From Rhizobium sp. (GTDB taxonomy: Bacteria > Pseudomonadota > Alphaproteobacteria > Rhizobiales > Rhizobiaceae): 64,000 nucleotides of DNA. Within the stretch, counting starts at the first letter, position 1, and each line of letters opens with the position of its first letter. This document shows positions 8,344 to 17,710 of the stretch, piece by piece. Location of the stretch: positions 44,956-108,955 of the forward strand of contig JAQGJP010000018.1 of the NCBI GenBank assembly GCA_028290545.1, written 5' to 3'. Position numbers and translations under genes: made by a program. The notes below the pieces were generated by a model, which ran no database searches, was not told the origin of the DNA, and was given only the letters and a program-made list of their open reading frames with translations.

Positions 8344-8377
8344 ATGTCGCGGCGCGGGTTCGACCGCGCCGCGACAT
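8344..8377. terminator. Perfect 14-bp hairpin between convergent genes
   Basis: ATGTCGCGGCGCGG (8344-8357) and its exact complement (8364-8377) enclose the 6-nt loop GTTCGA. It lies 21 bp after the SnoaL-like gene and 89 bp from the end of the convergent L,D-transpeptidase gene. There is no T-run, so it is probably a bidirectional stop or mRNA end-protecting hairpin rather than a classic terminator. Confidence 0.55.
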
Positions 8378-8465
8378 GCCGTCCGTACCAATCGCTCCGT
8401 CGCTCGAAATCGTCACCGACAGCGACCACGCTTCATTATGCCTGCCATCCTCGCGAGGGCCAGCA

Positions 8466-9137
8466 TCAGTTCCGGATAACCACCCTGGTACCGATCGTGA
8501 CGCTGGCATAGAGGTGTTCGACATCTTCGTTGGCCATCCGGAAGCAGCCCGAGGACGCAGCCTTGCCGATCGACAGCGGCTGGTTGGTGCCGTGGATGCG
8601 GTACTGCGTCGAGCCGAGATACATGGCGCGCGCGCCGAGCGGATTGTCGATGCCGCCTTCCATCTTTTCCGGCAGCATGTGGCCCTTTTTGGCTTCGCGG
8701 ATACGCATTTCTTCCGGCGGCGTCCAGGTCGGCCATTCGTTCTTGGCGGTGACGACTTCGGTGCCTGTCCAGCCGAACCCTTCCTTGCCGATGGCGATGC
8801 CGTATTTTACGGCGAGGCCCTTGGAGATGACGTGATAAAGGCGGCGCTCGGAATTGTCGATGATGATCGTGCCCGGTGCGACGCTGTCATCGAAGGCGAC
8901 CAGCTTGCGGGCGATCGGCGATGTGTTGATGGTCGCCTTGACCTTCTTCTGCTTGACCGGCGCCTCATCGGCCAGGATCTGCATCCAGCCCAGCTTGGTG
9001 TTCTTGGTCTGCAGCGAGACGAGCTGCACGTCGGTCGCCGCCTTCTGCTTCTTGAAGAAGAAGCCGGCGCTGGCAGGGGCCGAAAACATCATGGCGGCGG
9101 CGATGGATGCTGCGAAGAGTGCGATTGCCTTTTTCAT
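8466..9137 (-). CDS. L,D-transpeptidase, YkuD family
   Basis: A 223-residue exported protein (signal peptide ending APASA-GFFF). The YkuD core runs from about residue 90: GTIIIDNSERRLYHV, then GKEGFGWTGTEVV, and the active site YRIHGTNQPLSIGKAASSGCFRM with catalytic Cys in SSGC-F-R and His in IHGTN. These enzymes make 3-3 cross-links in peptidoglycan or attach outer-membrane proteins to it; rhizobia carry many paralogues. A second, much larger one is at 17.7 kb. The gene stands alone between two hairpin elements. Confidence 0.93.
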   Translation of the reverse strand: MKKAIALFAASIAAAMMFSAPASAGFFFKKQKAATDVQLVSLQTKNTKLGWMQILADEAPVKQKKVKATINTSPIARKLVAFDDSVAPGTIIIDNSERRLYHVISKGLAVKYGIAIGKEGFGWTGTEVVTAKNEWPTWTPPEEMRIREAKKGHMLPEKMEGGIDNPLGARAMYLGSTQYRIHGTNQPLSIGKAASSGCFRMANEDVEHLYASVTIGTRVVIRN

Positions 9138-9295
9138 TTTAGTCTCCCTTTGGTTGGGGAGAGGGGCCTGTTCTGCCCTGGCCGCGCCTCATCCCGTGTC
9201 TGATGAAGCGTTTCTAGACCGGCCGCGGCGACCGCGCTGTTTCTTAAGGAACATGGTAAATTTAATTAAAATTCGATGGTTCTGCCTGACCGGGA

Positions 9296-9325
9296 AACGC
9301 AAAAACGCCGGCGCGGGGCCGGCGT
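9296..9325 (-). terminator. Intrinsic terminator of the diguanylate cyclase gene
   Basis: Read on the minus strand, ACGCCGGC and GCCGGCGT (plus-strand 9305-9312 and 9318-9325) pair across a 5-nt loop, directly followed by TTTTTGCG. It lies 22 bp after the stop of the GGDEF gene. Stem plus T-run is the standard Rho-independent form. Confidence 0.85.
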
Positions 9326-9347
9326 CCGTAAACCGTGATGCAAGCGG

Positions 9348-10418
9348 CTATTTCTTGTAAAGCAGCCAGCTTTTGGAGAGTTCCTTCTTCATGCCTTCCT
9401 CGAACACCATGGTGCGATTGCGGCCGGCGCTCTTGGCGCTGTAAAGCGCCACATCGGATTTCTGGTAGAGATCCTGCGGATTTTCGCCTTCGGCTGCGAT
9501 GCACACGCCGAGCGAAAGCGTCACCGGACCGTAGTTGACGCCGGTCTTGGAATTCTTGAACGGAGTGCTTTCGAGCGAGCGGCGGACGCGCTCGGCGACC
9601 GCTGTCGCCTCATCGATCGAGGTGTTTTCAAGGATGATCGCGAATTCCTCGCCGCCGGTGCGGGCGACGAACACGTCCTTGCGCATGTTGGACTTGATTA
9701 CATTGGCGACCGTGGCGAGGATCTTGTCGCCGACCGGATGGCCGAATGTGTCGTTGACCTTCTTGAAGTGGTCGATGTCGCAGATGACCAGCGCGGTCGT
9801 GTTGCGGCCGAACTGGCTGTCGAACACTGCGGCAAGCCTGTCGTCGAAGGCACGGCGGTTGTGCAGACGGGTCAGAGAATCGGTATTGGCGATCTTCTTG
9901 TATTCGTCGAGTTCCTTGCGGATGTCGTCCATCTCGCGCGATTTGGCCTCGACGCCGTCCATGGTCACCTGGCCGCCCGCCATCTTGGAACCGGTGGCGT
10001 CGCTGAGCAGCGAGATCGCACTATGAAGCAGGTCGGCGCTCGACGAGCTTTTCGAGGTGATCCGCGAATAGGTTTCCCCAAGCAGCTTGTTATAGCTTTC
10101 GAGCGAGGCATGTTCCTGGCGGAGCATTGTCACCAGGCCCTCAAGCTCCTTGACGATCTTGGTGTGGGCGCCATCGACGGCTGTGGTCTGGTGGCGACCG
10201 AAATACTGCGCTCCAACCGCATCCAGTTCCTCCTGCGTCGCGCGGGAGCCGAGAGCGGCAAGCTCCTTGGTCAATTTCGGATTGGAGCCGATATAGGCCT
10301 CATAGAACATTTCGTAATTGCGGGGGATGGGCGATACCCCCATCTGACGCATGGCATAGGTAACTTGTGCAGCAATATCCGGCACCTGCACCTTTGGCTG
10401 CGGCTGCGCCATGTTCAT
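9348..10418 (-). CDS. GGDEF-domain diguanylate cyclase
   Basis: A 356-residue soluble protein that should make cyclic di-GMP from GTP. The C-terminal GGDEF domain starts near residue 175 (DSLTRLHNRRAFDD) and has GGEEF at 255-259, an active-site form. The inhibitory RxxD site is degenerate (RKDV), so product inhibition may be absent. The N-terminal 170 residues have no transmembrane segment and are helical, with heptad-like stretches around 85-175, probably a dimerising coiled coil. GGGAG stands 7 nt before the ATG. It stands alone, with its own terminator at 9305-9325. Confidence 0.92.
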   Translation of the reverse strand: MNMAQPQPKVQVPDIAAQVTYAMRQMGVSPIPRNYEMFYEAYIGSNPKLTKELAALGSRATQEELDAVGAQYFGRHQTTAVDGAHTKIVKELEGLVTMLRQEHASLESYNKLLGETYSRITSKSSSSADLLHSAISLLSDATGSKMAGGQVTMDGVEAKSREMDDIRKELDEYKKIANTDSLTRLHNRRAFDDRLAAVFDSQFGRNTTALVICDIDHFKKVNDTFGHPVGDKILATVANVIKSNMRKDVFVARTGGEEFAIILENTSIDEATAVAERVRRSLESTPFKNSKTGVNYGPVTLSLGVCIAAEGENPQDLYQKSDVALYSAKSAGRNRTMVFEEGMKKELSKSWLLYKK

Positions 10419-10580
10419 TCACCAACTCCCGAAACTCACCTGTCCGTGGATTGTTGTAATCCGGAAATGTTGGGAAACGGTTAATGTTGGGTAGGACTAA
10501 TGACTTAAGATCTTGGAATCCAATACCTTGGGACAAATTTTTCAAGAAAAATGTCACATATTGTTTCGGACTCATGAGTT

Positions 10581-10611
10581 GTTAAGCATGCCGGTCCGCA
10601 TCCGGCTTTGC
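10581..10611 (-). terminator. Possible hairpin after fumA
   Basis: Immediately after the fumA stop, minus-strand AAGCA..GCCGG and CCGGC.TGCTT can pair around a 7-nt loop. No T-run follows, so it is only terminator-like. Confidence 0.35.
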
Positions 10612-12219
10612 TTATTCCAGATTCAGCTCCTTGAAGAAGTCGTTGCCCTTGTCATCGATGACGATGAAGGCCGGGAAATCCTCGACTTCGATCCGCCAGA
10701 TGGCCTCCATGCCGAGTTCCGGATATTCGAGTACTTCGACTTTCTTGATGCAATCCTTGGCGAGACGCGCGGCCGGGCCGCCGATCGAGCCGAGGTAAAA
10801 ACCGTGATGGGTGGCACAGGCTTCGCGCACCTGGCGCGAGCGATTGCCCTTGGCGAGCATGATCATCGAGCCGCCGAACGACTGGAACTGGTCGACATAG
10901 CTGTCCATGCGACCCGCAGTGGTCGGGCCGAACGATCCGGAAGCATAGCCTTCGGGCGTCTTGGCGGGGCCGGCATAGTATATCGGGTGGTTCTTGAAAT
11001 AGTCCGGCATGCCTTCGCCCGCCTCCAGCCGTTCGCGGATTCTGGCATGCGCAAGATCGCGGGCAACGATGATCGGGCCTGAAAGCGAAAGGCGGGTCCT
11101 GATCGGGTAGCCGCCGAGTTCCGACAGGATGTCGGCCATCGGGCGGTTGAGGTCGATCCGGACGACATCGTCATTCAGGTGCTTGTCCTCGATCTCAGGC
11201 AGATATTTGGACGGGTCGGTTTCCAGCGCCTCGAGAAAAATGCCGTCCCTGGTGATCTTGCCCTTGGCCTGGCGGTCGGCCGAACAGGAGACGCCGAGAC
11301 CGATCGGCAGCGAGGCGCCGTGGCGGGGCAGGCGGATCACCCGCACGTCATGACAGAAATACTTGCCGCCGAACTGCGCGCCGACGCCGAGGCTCTGGGT
11401 GAGTTTATGGATTTCCTGTTCCATCTCCAGGTCGCGGAAGGCATGGCCGCTTTCCGAGCCCTCGGTCGGCAATTCGTCGAGATAATGGGTGGAGGCGAGC
11501 TTGACCGTCTTGAGGTTCATCTCGGCCGACGTTCCGCCGATGACGATCGCCAGATGATAGGGAGGACAGGCCGCCGTGCCGAGCGACAGGATCTTGTCCT
11601 TGAGGAAGGCCACCATCCGGTCATGGGTCAGCAATGACGGCGTGCCCTGGTAGAGATAGGTCTTGTTGGCCGAACCGCCGCCCTTGGCGACAAACAGGAA
11701 ATCGTAATCGTCGGTGCCTTCCTCATAGATATCGATCTGGGCGGGGAGGTTGTTCCTGGTGTTCCTCTCTTCGAACATCGAGATCGGCGCCAGCTGCGAA
11801 TAGCGGAGGTTCTTCTTGAGATAGGCGTCCATCACGCCTTCGGCGAGGGCTGCGTAATCGCCGCCCTCGGTCCAGACCCGGCGGCCTTTCTTGCCCATGA
11901 TGATGGCCGTGCCGGTGTCCTGGCACATCGGTAGTACCCCGCCTGCGGCGATATTGGCATTCTTCAGAAGGTCATACGCGACAAAGCGGTCATTGGCGGT
12001 GGCTTCCGGATCGTCAAGAATCGAAGCAAGCTGCTTGAGGTGATCGGCGCGCAGCAAATGGTTGATGTCGGCGAAGGCTGCCTCCGCCAGCAGTCGCATT
12101 CCCTCGGGCTCGACGGACAGGATTTCCTGGCCCTTGAACGAATCGATCGAGACGTAATCGGAGGTCAGCTTGCGGTAGGACGTCCTGTCTTCTCCAAGCG
12201 GAAAGAGATCACCGGCCAT
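10612..12219 (-). CDS. fumA: Class I fumarate hydratase (4Fe-4S)
   Basis: A 535-residue oxygen-sensitive fumarase that interconverts fumarate and malate in the TCA cycle using a 4Fe-4S cluster. Candidate cluster ligands are in [10 protein letters not shown], in the KYFCHDVR region and in GVSCSADRQ. The C-terminal beta-subunit-like half has GPTTAGRM and [14 protein letters not shown]. The start at 12219 ([11 protein letters not shown]) follows AAAGG; the open frame extends further upstream but that part has no family match. The window also has the iron-free fumC at 15.3 kb, so the organism can switch fumarase with iron supply (inference). A weak half Irr-like box is near 12279-12295. Confidence 0.95.
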   Translation of the reverse strand: MAGDLFPLGEDRTSYRKLTSDYVSIDSFKGQEILSVEPEGMRLLAEAAFADINHLLRADHLKQLASILDDPEATANDRFVAYDLLKNANIAAGGVLPMCQDTGTAIIMGKKGRRVWTEGGDYAALAEGVMDAYLKKNLRYSQLAPISMFEERNTRNNLPAQIDIYEEGTDDYDFLFVAKGGGSANKTYLYQGTPSLLTHDRMVAFLKDKILSLGTAACPPYHLAIVIGGTSAEMNLKTVKLASTHYLDELPTEGSESGHAFRDLEMEQEIHKLTQSLGVGAQFGGKYFCHDVRVIRLPRHGASLPIGLGVSCSADRQAKGKITRDGIFLEALETDPSKYLPEIEDKHLNDDVVRIDLNRPMADILSELGGYPIRTRLSLSGPIIVARDLAHARIRERLEAGEGMPDYFKNHPIYYAGPAKTPEGYASGSFGPTTAGRMDSYVDQFQSFGGSMIMLAKGNRSRQVREACATHHGFYLGSIGGPAARLAKDCIKKVEVLEYPELGMEAIWRIEVEDFPAFIVIDDKGNDFFKELNLE

Positions 12220-12424
12220 GGGAAAGCCTTTCAAAAAGCGTTCTGGAAATGGCGGTGGTTTAAGGGGAACCGGAGAAAAATGCAATGATTCTAAGGCGGG
12301 ATATCCGTCGCGCCCGGCAATGCGCAAATGACCATTTATGGGTGTGTCGCCACAGTCTGCTTTCGGGCGAAACGGTATTTGGGTAAGATGATATCGGGAG
12401 AAATTGAACAGGGAGATTCCAACA

Positions 12425-12652
12425 ATGCGTACAAAGCTTGTAATTGCCTGCCTTTCGGCGGTGGCGATCGCCACAATGTCATCCAGCCAGGCCTTGGCCT
12501 GGGGCTGCGTGGCCGTCGACAGCGAAGGCGCCTATGGCTACAGCTACAACTGGCCCGATGAACAGGATGCCGAACTGCGGGCGCTGAACGAATGCGACGC
12601 GCGCTCCAACACCAATGACTGCCAGACCGATTCCTGCGATCCGAACGGCTGA
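12425..12652 (+). CDS. Small secreted DUF4189-like protein
   Basis: A 75-residue protein with a signal peptide ([28 protein letters not shown]). The mature 50 residues have four cysteines (WGC, NEC, NDC, DSC) and the pattern [21 protein letters not shown], like DUF4189 domains in which an A-x2-AL-x3-C helix follows a tyrosine-rich strand. Function unknown; it is probably periplasmic and disulfide-bonded. GGGAG lies about 9 nt upstream of the ATG. The gene is divergent from fumA. Confidence 0.7.
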   Translation: MRTKLVIACLSAVAIATMSSSQALAWGCVAVDSEGAYGYSYNWPDEQDAELRALNECDARSNTNDCQTDSCDPNG

Positions 12653-12713
12653 GACGCCAGATCCGTACCCAGTAAGACTTGTTAGTTCTTGTTAGGAATA
12701 CTATCTTGCAGGT

Positions 12714-12989
12714 ATGAAAACTGAACCAATGAGAACGCTCACAGTGTCCCTTTCGCAGCAGCAAGTGACTCGTCTGCAACGCGTTGTGGAATCGGGAGCT
12801 TATGCTTCCAACAGCGAAGTCGTCAGGGACGCATTGCGCCTTTGGGAGCAGCGTGAGGAAAGGCGCCAATTGGAAATCGCGCGCATGAGGCAGGCTTATG
12901 ACGAGGGCATGGCAAGTGGCGAGGGACGCGAAATCGATGCAAAGACCCTGTTAGCCGAATTGAAGGCAGAAGCGCGTTCGCGTGGGTAA
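12714..12989 (+). CDS. parD: ParD-family antitoxin
   Basis: A 91-residue ribbon-helix-helix protein. The N-terminal strand and two helices read RTLTVSLSQQQVTRLQRVVESGAYASNSEVVRDALRLWEQREE, matching ParD/CopG. The C-terminal tail (EIDAKTLLAELKAEARSRG) is the disordered part that wraps the ParE toxin. The reading frame is intact, but the downstream parE carries a frameshift, so this is now an orphan antitoxin or autorepressor. ATG at 12714 and at 12729 are both possible starts. Confidence 0.88.
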   Translation: MKTEPMRTLTVSLSQQQVTRLQRVVESGAYASNSEVVRDALRLWEQREERRQLEIARMRQAYDEGMASGEGREIDAKTLLAELKAEARSRG

Positions 12990-13273
12990 ATATATCTTCA
13001 GTCAGAAGTCTGAACAGGATTTGAAAAGCAATCTGGCGCGACATAGCGCCGGACAACGAACGGGCCGCTGACGGAGTTCTGACTCGCATTCTTGATAAGA
13101 TCGAGCTTGCAGCGGGACAGCCATTCATCGGTTCGCCGCGCACGGAACTGAGCGAATCCGCCCGGATACTCATCGAAGGCCGATATATCATCATCTACGA
13201 ACCAATGTCTTATGGCATATTTGTCGTTTCAATCGTCTATGGCGGGCGCGACATTGAGAATTGGTTGAATTGA
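12982..13273 (+). pseudogene. parE: parE toxin, frameshifted
   Basis: GTG at 12982 overlaps the end of parD, as in normal parDE pairs, and starts (M)GKYIFSQKSEQDLKS. One extra A at 13030-13031 throws the frame off, and translation stops at 13069 after 29 residues. Removing one base restores a normal ParE that reads IWRDIAPDNERAADG, then LTRILDKIELAAGQPFIGSP, ILIEGRYIIIYEP and finishes IVYGGRDIENWLN at 13273. The length (96 residues) and motifs are typical. Programmed +1 frameshifting or a sequencing error cannot be ruled out from the sequence alone. Confidence 0.88.
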
Positions 13274-13368
13274 CCCGCCGAATTTATCGTTGTTGCTGAA
13301 TATTGTCGCCCAAACTTTCCGTGGCCTTTCTGTTTTAACGGCGAAAAACTGCGAGAAAATCATCCAGA

Positions 13369-15126
13369 TCAATCGCACAACGCCTTCAGCTTGCCGGCAA
13401 CCGCCGTCATGTTGTCGAGATTGCCGGCGCCGGGATCGCCATCCCAGTTCTTGGCGAGACGGAAGATGGTGACGTCCTTCGGCAGCAGCATGACGTAATT
13501 CTCCCCCCTGCCGTCCATGATCGGATAGCTGAACGTGCAGCCTTTCTCCGTATAGGTCGAACGCCAGAACGCCTTGTGGTATTGGGGCTTTTCCGCATTG
13601 CCGGTCGGCAGGCCGACGGCCTTCGCTGCGGGCATGATATCGGCGAGTTTTTCGGCGTTGAGGATCTGCACGCCGGAGAACTTGCCGCCGTTCTGGAAGA
13701 GCCGGGCGATCTTGATGAGGTCGCCGATCGTCGGATAGAAACCGTAGGCCATCAGCGCCTGATCCTTGCTGGGGTCCGCCTCGATGGTCTTGTTGATCGG
13801 CGCGTCGTCGATACCGATCGGCTCATAGACTTCCTTGCGCAGGAAATCCCAGACATTGGCTTGCGGACCTTCCTTGGCCTGCAGATAGCGGGTCATGGCG
13901 ACGCCGAGCAGGAACATGTCCTCGTCGCGATAGCGCGCCACCTTGCCCGGACCCCAGGAATAAGGCTTGGCACCCTTGAGCAGTGCTTCGATCTTGCCCG
14001 CCGTGGTCGGAGCCTGGTACCAGGCGTAATAGGCATCGCCGAACGGTTCGGAAATGGCCGGCGGCTCGGCCTTGTCGGCCCCGTAGCCGACACCGGTCGC
14101 CACGTTCAGCGCGTCGCCGAAGGTCACGTCCTTCCAGCCGGGCACGTCACGGGCCTCGGTGATATAGTCGACGATCTTCGTATCGAAGATTTCCGGGCCG
14201 TATTTCTCGGCGAGCCGCAGCATGGCCGCGGCATTGCCGGCCGACTTGGTCACCGACCAGACGCCGAAACGCTGGCGGTCGCAATAGGGTAGCTCGCCCG
14301 CCGGCGTCGGGCAGGACTTGAGATAGAAATTGCCATCGATCGAAAGTCCGTCGAGGACGATCTCGCCGGGGCGGATCTTGCTGTCGAAACCGATGAGCTT
14401 GTCCTTGCCATATCTGGCATCGAGATCCGTCCAGGGTTGCAGCTCCTCCCGGCCGGCCATGGCTTTTTCATGCGCCACTTTCAATGTGTCCGCAGTGGCG
14501 AGCTTAGCGGGCTTGTATTCCGCCTTCAGCGATCCTGAGGCGGTGAAATAATCCTCGACATAGAAGGGCGAGGTCTGGGTCAGGATCTGATACCGGATCG
14601 GGGAAACCTCAGCCCCCTTGTAAAGAAAAGTCGCGACGCCGTTATGCGTTTCGCCCTCGATCGAATTCATCAGCGCGAACGGGAAGGATGCCCGCGACCA
14701 GCCATTGTCCGCAGGTTCCGACCAGACCTTGCCCGGCTGGACGATAATGTCCCAGAAACTGTGGCCCGCCGGAAGCGTGCCGTTGCGGATGATGTCCTGG
14801 GTTTCCGGAACGAGATCGTCGCCGACGGTCATGAACGAAAGGCTGACACCCGGAAAGATCTGCGGATCCTTGCCGAGCACCTTGTTGCTTTTGAATTTTG
14901 CCGGGTTGGTCAGCATCGCGTCTTCGGTCAGGACCAGACTTCCGGAGAAAGGTTCGTGGGCGTTCTCGTTGTTTGCGGGTGGCAGGAATGCCGCGTTGTC
15001 GACGAGAGCATAAGCGGCCGACGGTGCGGTCATTTCATCGGCAGTCAGAGCTTGCCGCGCTGCCGCCTGGGCCAGTTGAGCGAAGATGGACAGGAAGGCG
15101 GAGGCAAGAAGAACGGATTTCAGCAT
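13369..15126 (-). CDS. Periplasmic serine hydrolase, beta-lactamase (class C) fold
   Basis: A protein of about 585 residues with a signal peptide ending AQA-AARQ. The SxxK motif is SVTK near residue 293, followed by SAGNAAAML; a YxN-like motif may be ARYRDED near 405. The N-terminal 240 residues have no match I recognise. Family members are esterases or D,D-peptidases more often than antibiotic-resistance enzymes, so no resistance is implied. The ATG at 15126 has AGAGGG 7 nt upstream; an ATG two codons earlier is also possible. It stands alone, with fumC upstream on the same strand. Confidence 0.8.
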   Translation of the reverse strand: MLKSVLLASAFLSIFAQLAQAAARQALTADEMTAPSAAYALVDNAAFLPPANNENAHEPFSGSLVLTEDAMLTNPAKFKSNKVLGKDPQIFPGVSLSFMTVGDDLVPETQDIIRNGTLPAGHSFWDIIVQPGKVWSEPADNGWSRASFPFALMNSIEGETHNGVATFLYKGAEVSPIRYQILTQTSPFYVEDYFTASGSLKAEYKPAKLATADTLKVAHEKAMAGREELQPWTDLDARYGKDKLIGFDSKIRPGEIVLDGLSIDGNFYLKSCPTPAGELPYCDRQRFGVWSVTKSAGNAAAMLRLAEKYGPEIFDTKIVDYITEARDVPGWKDVTFGDALNVATGVGYGADKAEPPAISEPFGDAYYAWYQAPTTAGKIEALLKGAKPYSWGPGKVARYRDEDMFLLGVAMTRYLQAKEGPQANVWDFLRKEVYEPIGIDDAPINKTIEADPSKDQALMAYGFYPTIGDLIKIARLFQNGGKFSGVQILNAEKLADIMPAAKAVGLPTGNAEKPQYHKAFWRSTYTEKGCTFSYPIMDGRGENYVMLLPKDVTIFRLAKNWDGDPGAGNLDNMTAVAGKLKALCD

Positions 15127-15276
15127 GGGCATACCCTCTCGTTGATCAGCAAAACATGTCTGCGCCCGCCGATCATTTCGATACAGGGTGGCACATGACG
15201 TGCAGTTTCAGAAGCTAAATATACCGGATGCGAAATTGAAAGTTGATCGCAGTCGTGGCGAAAGCGATCAATACCT

Positions 15277-16665
15277 TCACCTCGGCCCGATCATCAGTTC
15301 CGGCCGCACGACTTCGTCGTACTGTTCTTCGCTGACAAGCCCGCTGGCGAGCGCTTCCTCCCTCAGCGTGGTGCCATTCTTATGTGCGGCCTTGGCGATT
15401 CTCGCCGCGCCGTCATAGCCGATCAGCGGCGCAAGTGCGGTGACAAGCATCAGCGAGCGGTCCAGCCCGGCCTTGATATTGTCGACGCGGGCCTCGATGC
15501 CGACCACGCAATTGTCGGTGAATGAGCGCGCCGCGTCACCCAGCAACTGTACGGACTGCAGGAAATTATAGGCCATCATCGGGTTATAGACATTGAGCTC
15601 GAAATGCCCCTGGCTGCCGGCGAAAGTGATCCCGGCGTTGTTGCCGAAGATGTGGGCGCAGACCTGAGTAAGGGCTTCCGACTGGGTCGGATTGACCTTG
15701 CCCGGCATGATCGACGATCCCGGCTCGTTTTCCGGCAGTGCCAGTTCGCCGAGACCGGCGCGCGGGCCGGAGCCGAGAAACCGGATGTCGTTGGCGATCT
15801 TGAAGAGCGCGACCGCGGCCGCATTGATCGCCCCATGCGAAAAGACCATCGCATCATGGGAGGCCAGCGCCTCGAACTTGTTGGGCGCAGTGACGAAGGG
15901 CATTCCGGTGATCGCGGCGATCTCTTCGGCGACCTTTTCGGCGAATCCGATCGGTGCGTTCAGCCCGGTTCCGACCGCGGTGCCGCCCTGGGCGAGTTCC
16001 AGCAGGCCCGGCATGGTATCCCCGATTCGTTTGATCGCCGAATGAACCTGCGCGGCATAGCCGGAAAACTCCTGCCCGAGCGTCAGCGGCGTGGCGTCCT
16101 GGGTATGCGTCCGGCCGATCTTGATGATCGGGGCGAACTCAACCGCCTTCTTCGCCAGCGCCTTGTGCAGATGGTTGAGCGCAGGAATGAGATGGTGGGA
16201 AATCTGCTCGGCGCAGGCGATGTGCATGGCCGTCGGATAGGTATCGTTGGACGACTGGCTCATATTGACGTGGTCGTTGGGGTGCACGGGCTTTTTCGAG
16301 CCCTTGATGCCGCCCAACAGTTCGATCGCCCGGTTGGAGATCACCTCATTGGCGTTCATGTTGGACTGCGTGCCCGAGCCTGTCTGCCAGACGACCAGCG
16401 GAAAGTGATCGTTGAGCTTGCCGTCGATGACTTCCTGTGCGGCAGTGACGATGACGTCGCCGATCAGCCTGTCCAACTGCTTGAGGCCCATATTGGCGCG
16501 CGCCGCGGCCTGCTTGACGATGCCGAGCGCACGCACGACGGCCAGCGGCTGCTTCTCCCAGCCGATCTTGAAATTGCCGAGCGAACGTTCGGCCTGAGCA
16601 CCCCAATAGCGGCTGTCTTCGACGTCGATAGGGCCGAATGTGTCGGTTTCGGTGCGCGTGGTCAT
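15277..16665 (-). CDS. fumC: Class II fumarate hydratase
   Basis: A 462-residue iron-independent fumarase, homotetramer, TCA cycle. The superfamily signature [15 protein letters not shown] is present, as are the N-terminal TDTFGPIDV and the active-site [17 protein letters not shown] segment ([20 protein letters not shown]). The ATG at 16665 is chosen because AGGAG lies 6 nt upstream. It shares its reaction with fumA at 10.6 kb, which needs a 4Fe-4S cluster. Confidence 0.96.
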   Translation of the reverse strand: MTTRTETDTFGPIDVEDSRYWGAQAERSLGNFKIGWEKQPLAVVRALGIVKQAAARANMGLKQLDRLIGDVIVTAAQEVIDGKLNDHFPLVVWQTGSGTQSNMNANEVISNRAIELLGGIKGSKKPVHPNDHVNMSQSSNDTYPTAMHIACAEQISHHLIPALNHLHKALAKKAVEFAPIIKIGRTHTQDATPLTLGQEFSGYAAQVHSAIKRIGDTMPGLLELAQGGTAVGTGLNAPIGFAEKVAEEIAAITGMPFVTAPNKFEALASHDAMVFSHGAINAAAVALFKIANDIRFLGSGPRAGLGELALPENEPGSSIMPGKVNPTQSEALTQVCAHIFGNNAGITFAGSQGHFELNVYNPMMAYNFLQSVQLLGDAARSFTDNCVVGIEARVDNIKAGLDRSLMLVTALAPLIGYDGAARIAKAAHKNGTTLREEALASGLVSEEQYDEVVRPELMIGPR

Positions 16666-16931
16666 GCCGCTCTCCTGTGCAAAATCCAAAGTTCGCCTTA
16701 TTTAGGGAGGTTTGGTCCGGTTGGAAATAGGGCCTTCAAATCATGGCAGCCAATATCGTGAATTCACCGCGGCTTTTTGCCTTTGCCTGTTACCGGCAGG
16801 TCGGCAGGATCAGCGTCACGGCGGAAAATCCAGGTTTTCCGGGCGAGAATAGCGATTTTCCGACGTGCAATGTGATGAGTGCGACACTATATCCTTTTTA
16901 TGAAATCTTCATTTGAGTTCACGGTCATGTC

Positions 16932-17294
16932 ATGATTACTGAGGCGATGGAAAAAACGACACCGATCAACAAGCTGACGGCGCTTTCTCACGGCGGCCGG
17001 CTTGATATTTTCCGCCTTCTGGTCGGCGCCGGGGGCGAGGGCCTGAATGCAGGCGAAATTTCTTCGGCACTGGATCTGCGGCCCAATACACTTTCGGCGC
17101 ATCTGACAATGCTGTCGTCGGCGGAACTCATCCGCTCGCAGCGTGAAGGGCGCAATATCCGCTATTTCGCTGAAATGGGTGCGATGCGCGAATTGCTCGG
17201 CTATCTGATGCAGGACTGTTGCGGCGGCAATCCCGATGTGGTCAAGCCGGCGCTCGACACACTCCATTGCAATGGTCGGGAACGCCCCTGCTGA
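16932..17294 (+). CDS. ArsR-family transcriptional regulator
   Basis: A 120-residue winged-helix regulator: LTALSHGGRLDIFRLLVGAGGEGLNAGEISSALDLRPNTLSAHLTMLSSAELIRSQREGRNIRYF. The C-terminal region has DCCGGNPD and a closing RPC, so cysteine pairs are available for metal or thiol sensing, but the classic alpha-3 CVC motif is absent. Such regulators often control arsenic or metal-resistance genes next to them; none is present here, the next gene being an unrelated L,D-transpeptidase 416 bp away. Target unknown. Confidence 0.88.
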   Translation: MITEAMEKTTPINKLTALSHGGRLDIFRLLVGAGGEGLNAGEISSALDLRPNTLSAHLTMLSSAELIRSQREGRNIRYFAEMGAMRELLGYLMQDCCGGNPDVVKPALDTLHCNGRERPC

Positions 17295-17348
17295 ATTGGC
17301 GGTCGTCCATGCGATTGACTCGCGCGGCATCAGCGGACAGCGACGCAA

Positions 17349-17504
17349 CTACTCATTGGGAACTGTGCCAGTGAACTCAAAAGCTGCGATCTGCTCCCCA
17401 TCCGGGTGCCGTCCACCGGTAATTGCGAGTGCCATTTTGGTCACAACGCTCGGCAATTTCGGCGCCGGAATTTCGAATGTGGCGTTGAAAGCCAGGTGCG
17501 GCAA
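17349..17504 (-). other. 51-codon open frame, possible gene fragment
   Basis: In the 416-bp gap after arsR a minus-strand frame beginning with TTG encodes 51 residues that read like a folded protein: FNATFEIPAPKLPSVVTKM, ALAITGGRHPDGEQ, IAAFEFTGTVPNE. There is no ribosome site and an in-frame stop lies directly before the TTG. It may be the remnant of a longer gene. I do not recognise the family. Confidence 0.3.
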
Positions 17505-17576
17505 TTAGATTTTTAATAAAAAATTAACGTTATCAGTATGTTGTTAGGGCCTGAAAAGTTATTCCGACAAAAAGCC

Positions 17577-17592
17577 GTCACAAATTTGTGAC
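17577..17592. promoter_or_regulatory. Perfect 16-bp palindrome upstream of ldt
   Basis: GTCACAAATTTGTGAC is a perfect inverted repeat 119 bp upstream of the L,D-transpeptidase ATG, in an otherwise AT-rich region. It has the size and symmetry of a homodimeric regulator site. MarR-type LdtR is known to control L,D-transpeptidase genes in Rhizobiaceae and Liberibacter; whether this is its site is inference. Confidence 0.55.
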
Positions 17593-17710
17593 CTCCTGAA
17601 TGAACGGGTAGCGTCATCCGTTTTCTTTTCAAGCGACGGGCAATCAGGTATGAGTTGCTCTAGATCGATATCTGGGTGAGAGCGGTTCGGCCGCTGGGAA
17701 TGATAACATA

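Noticed and set aside
13369..15126. Class C beta-lactamase giving antibiotic resistance
   Set aside because: The SVTK motif shows the fold but the flanking motifs and 240-residue N-terminal region do not match AmpC, so only serine hydrolase is claimed.
16932..17294. Arsenic-resistance operon regulator
   Set aside because: No ars genes are near, and the usual CVC metal site is absent; only the ArsR fold is claimed.
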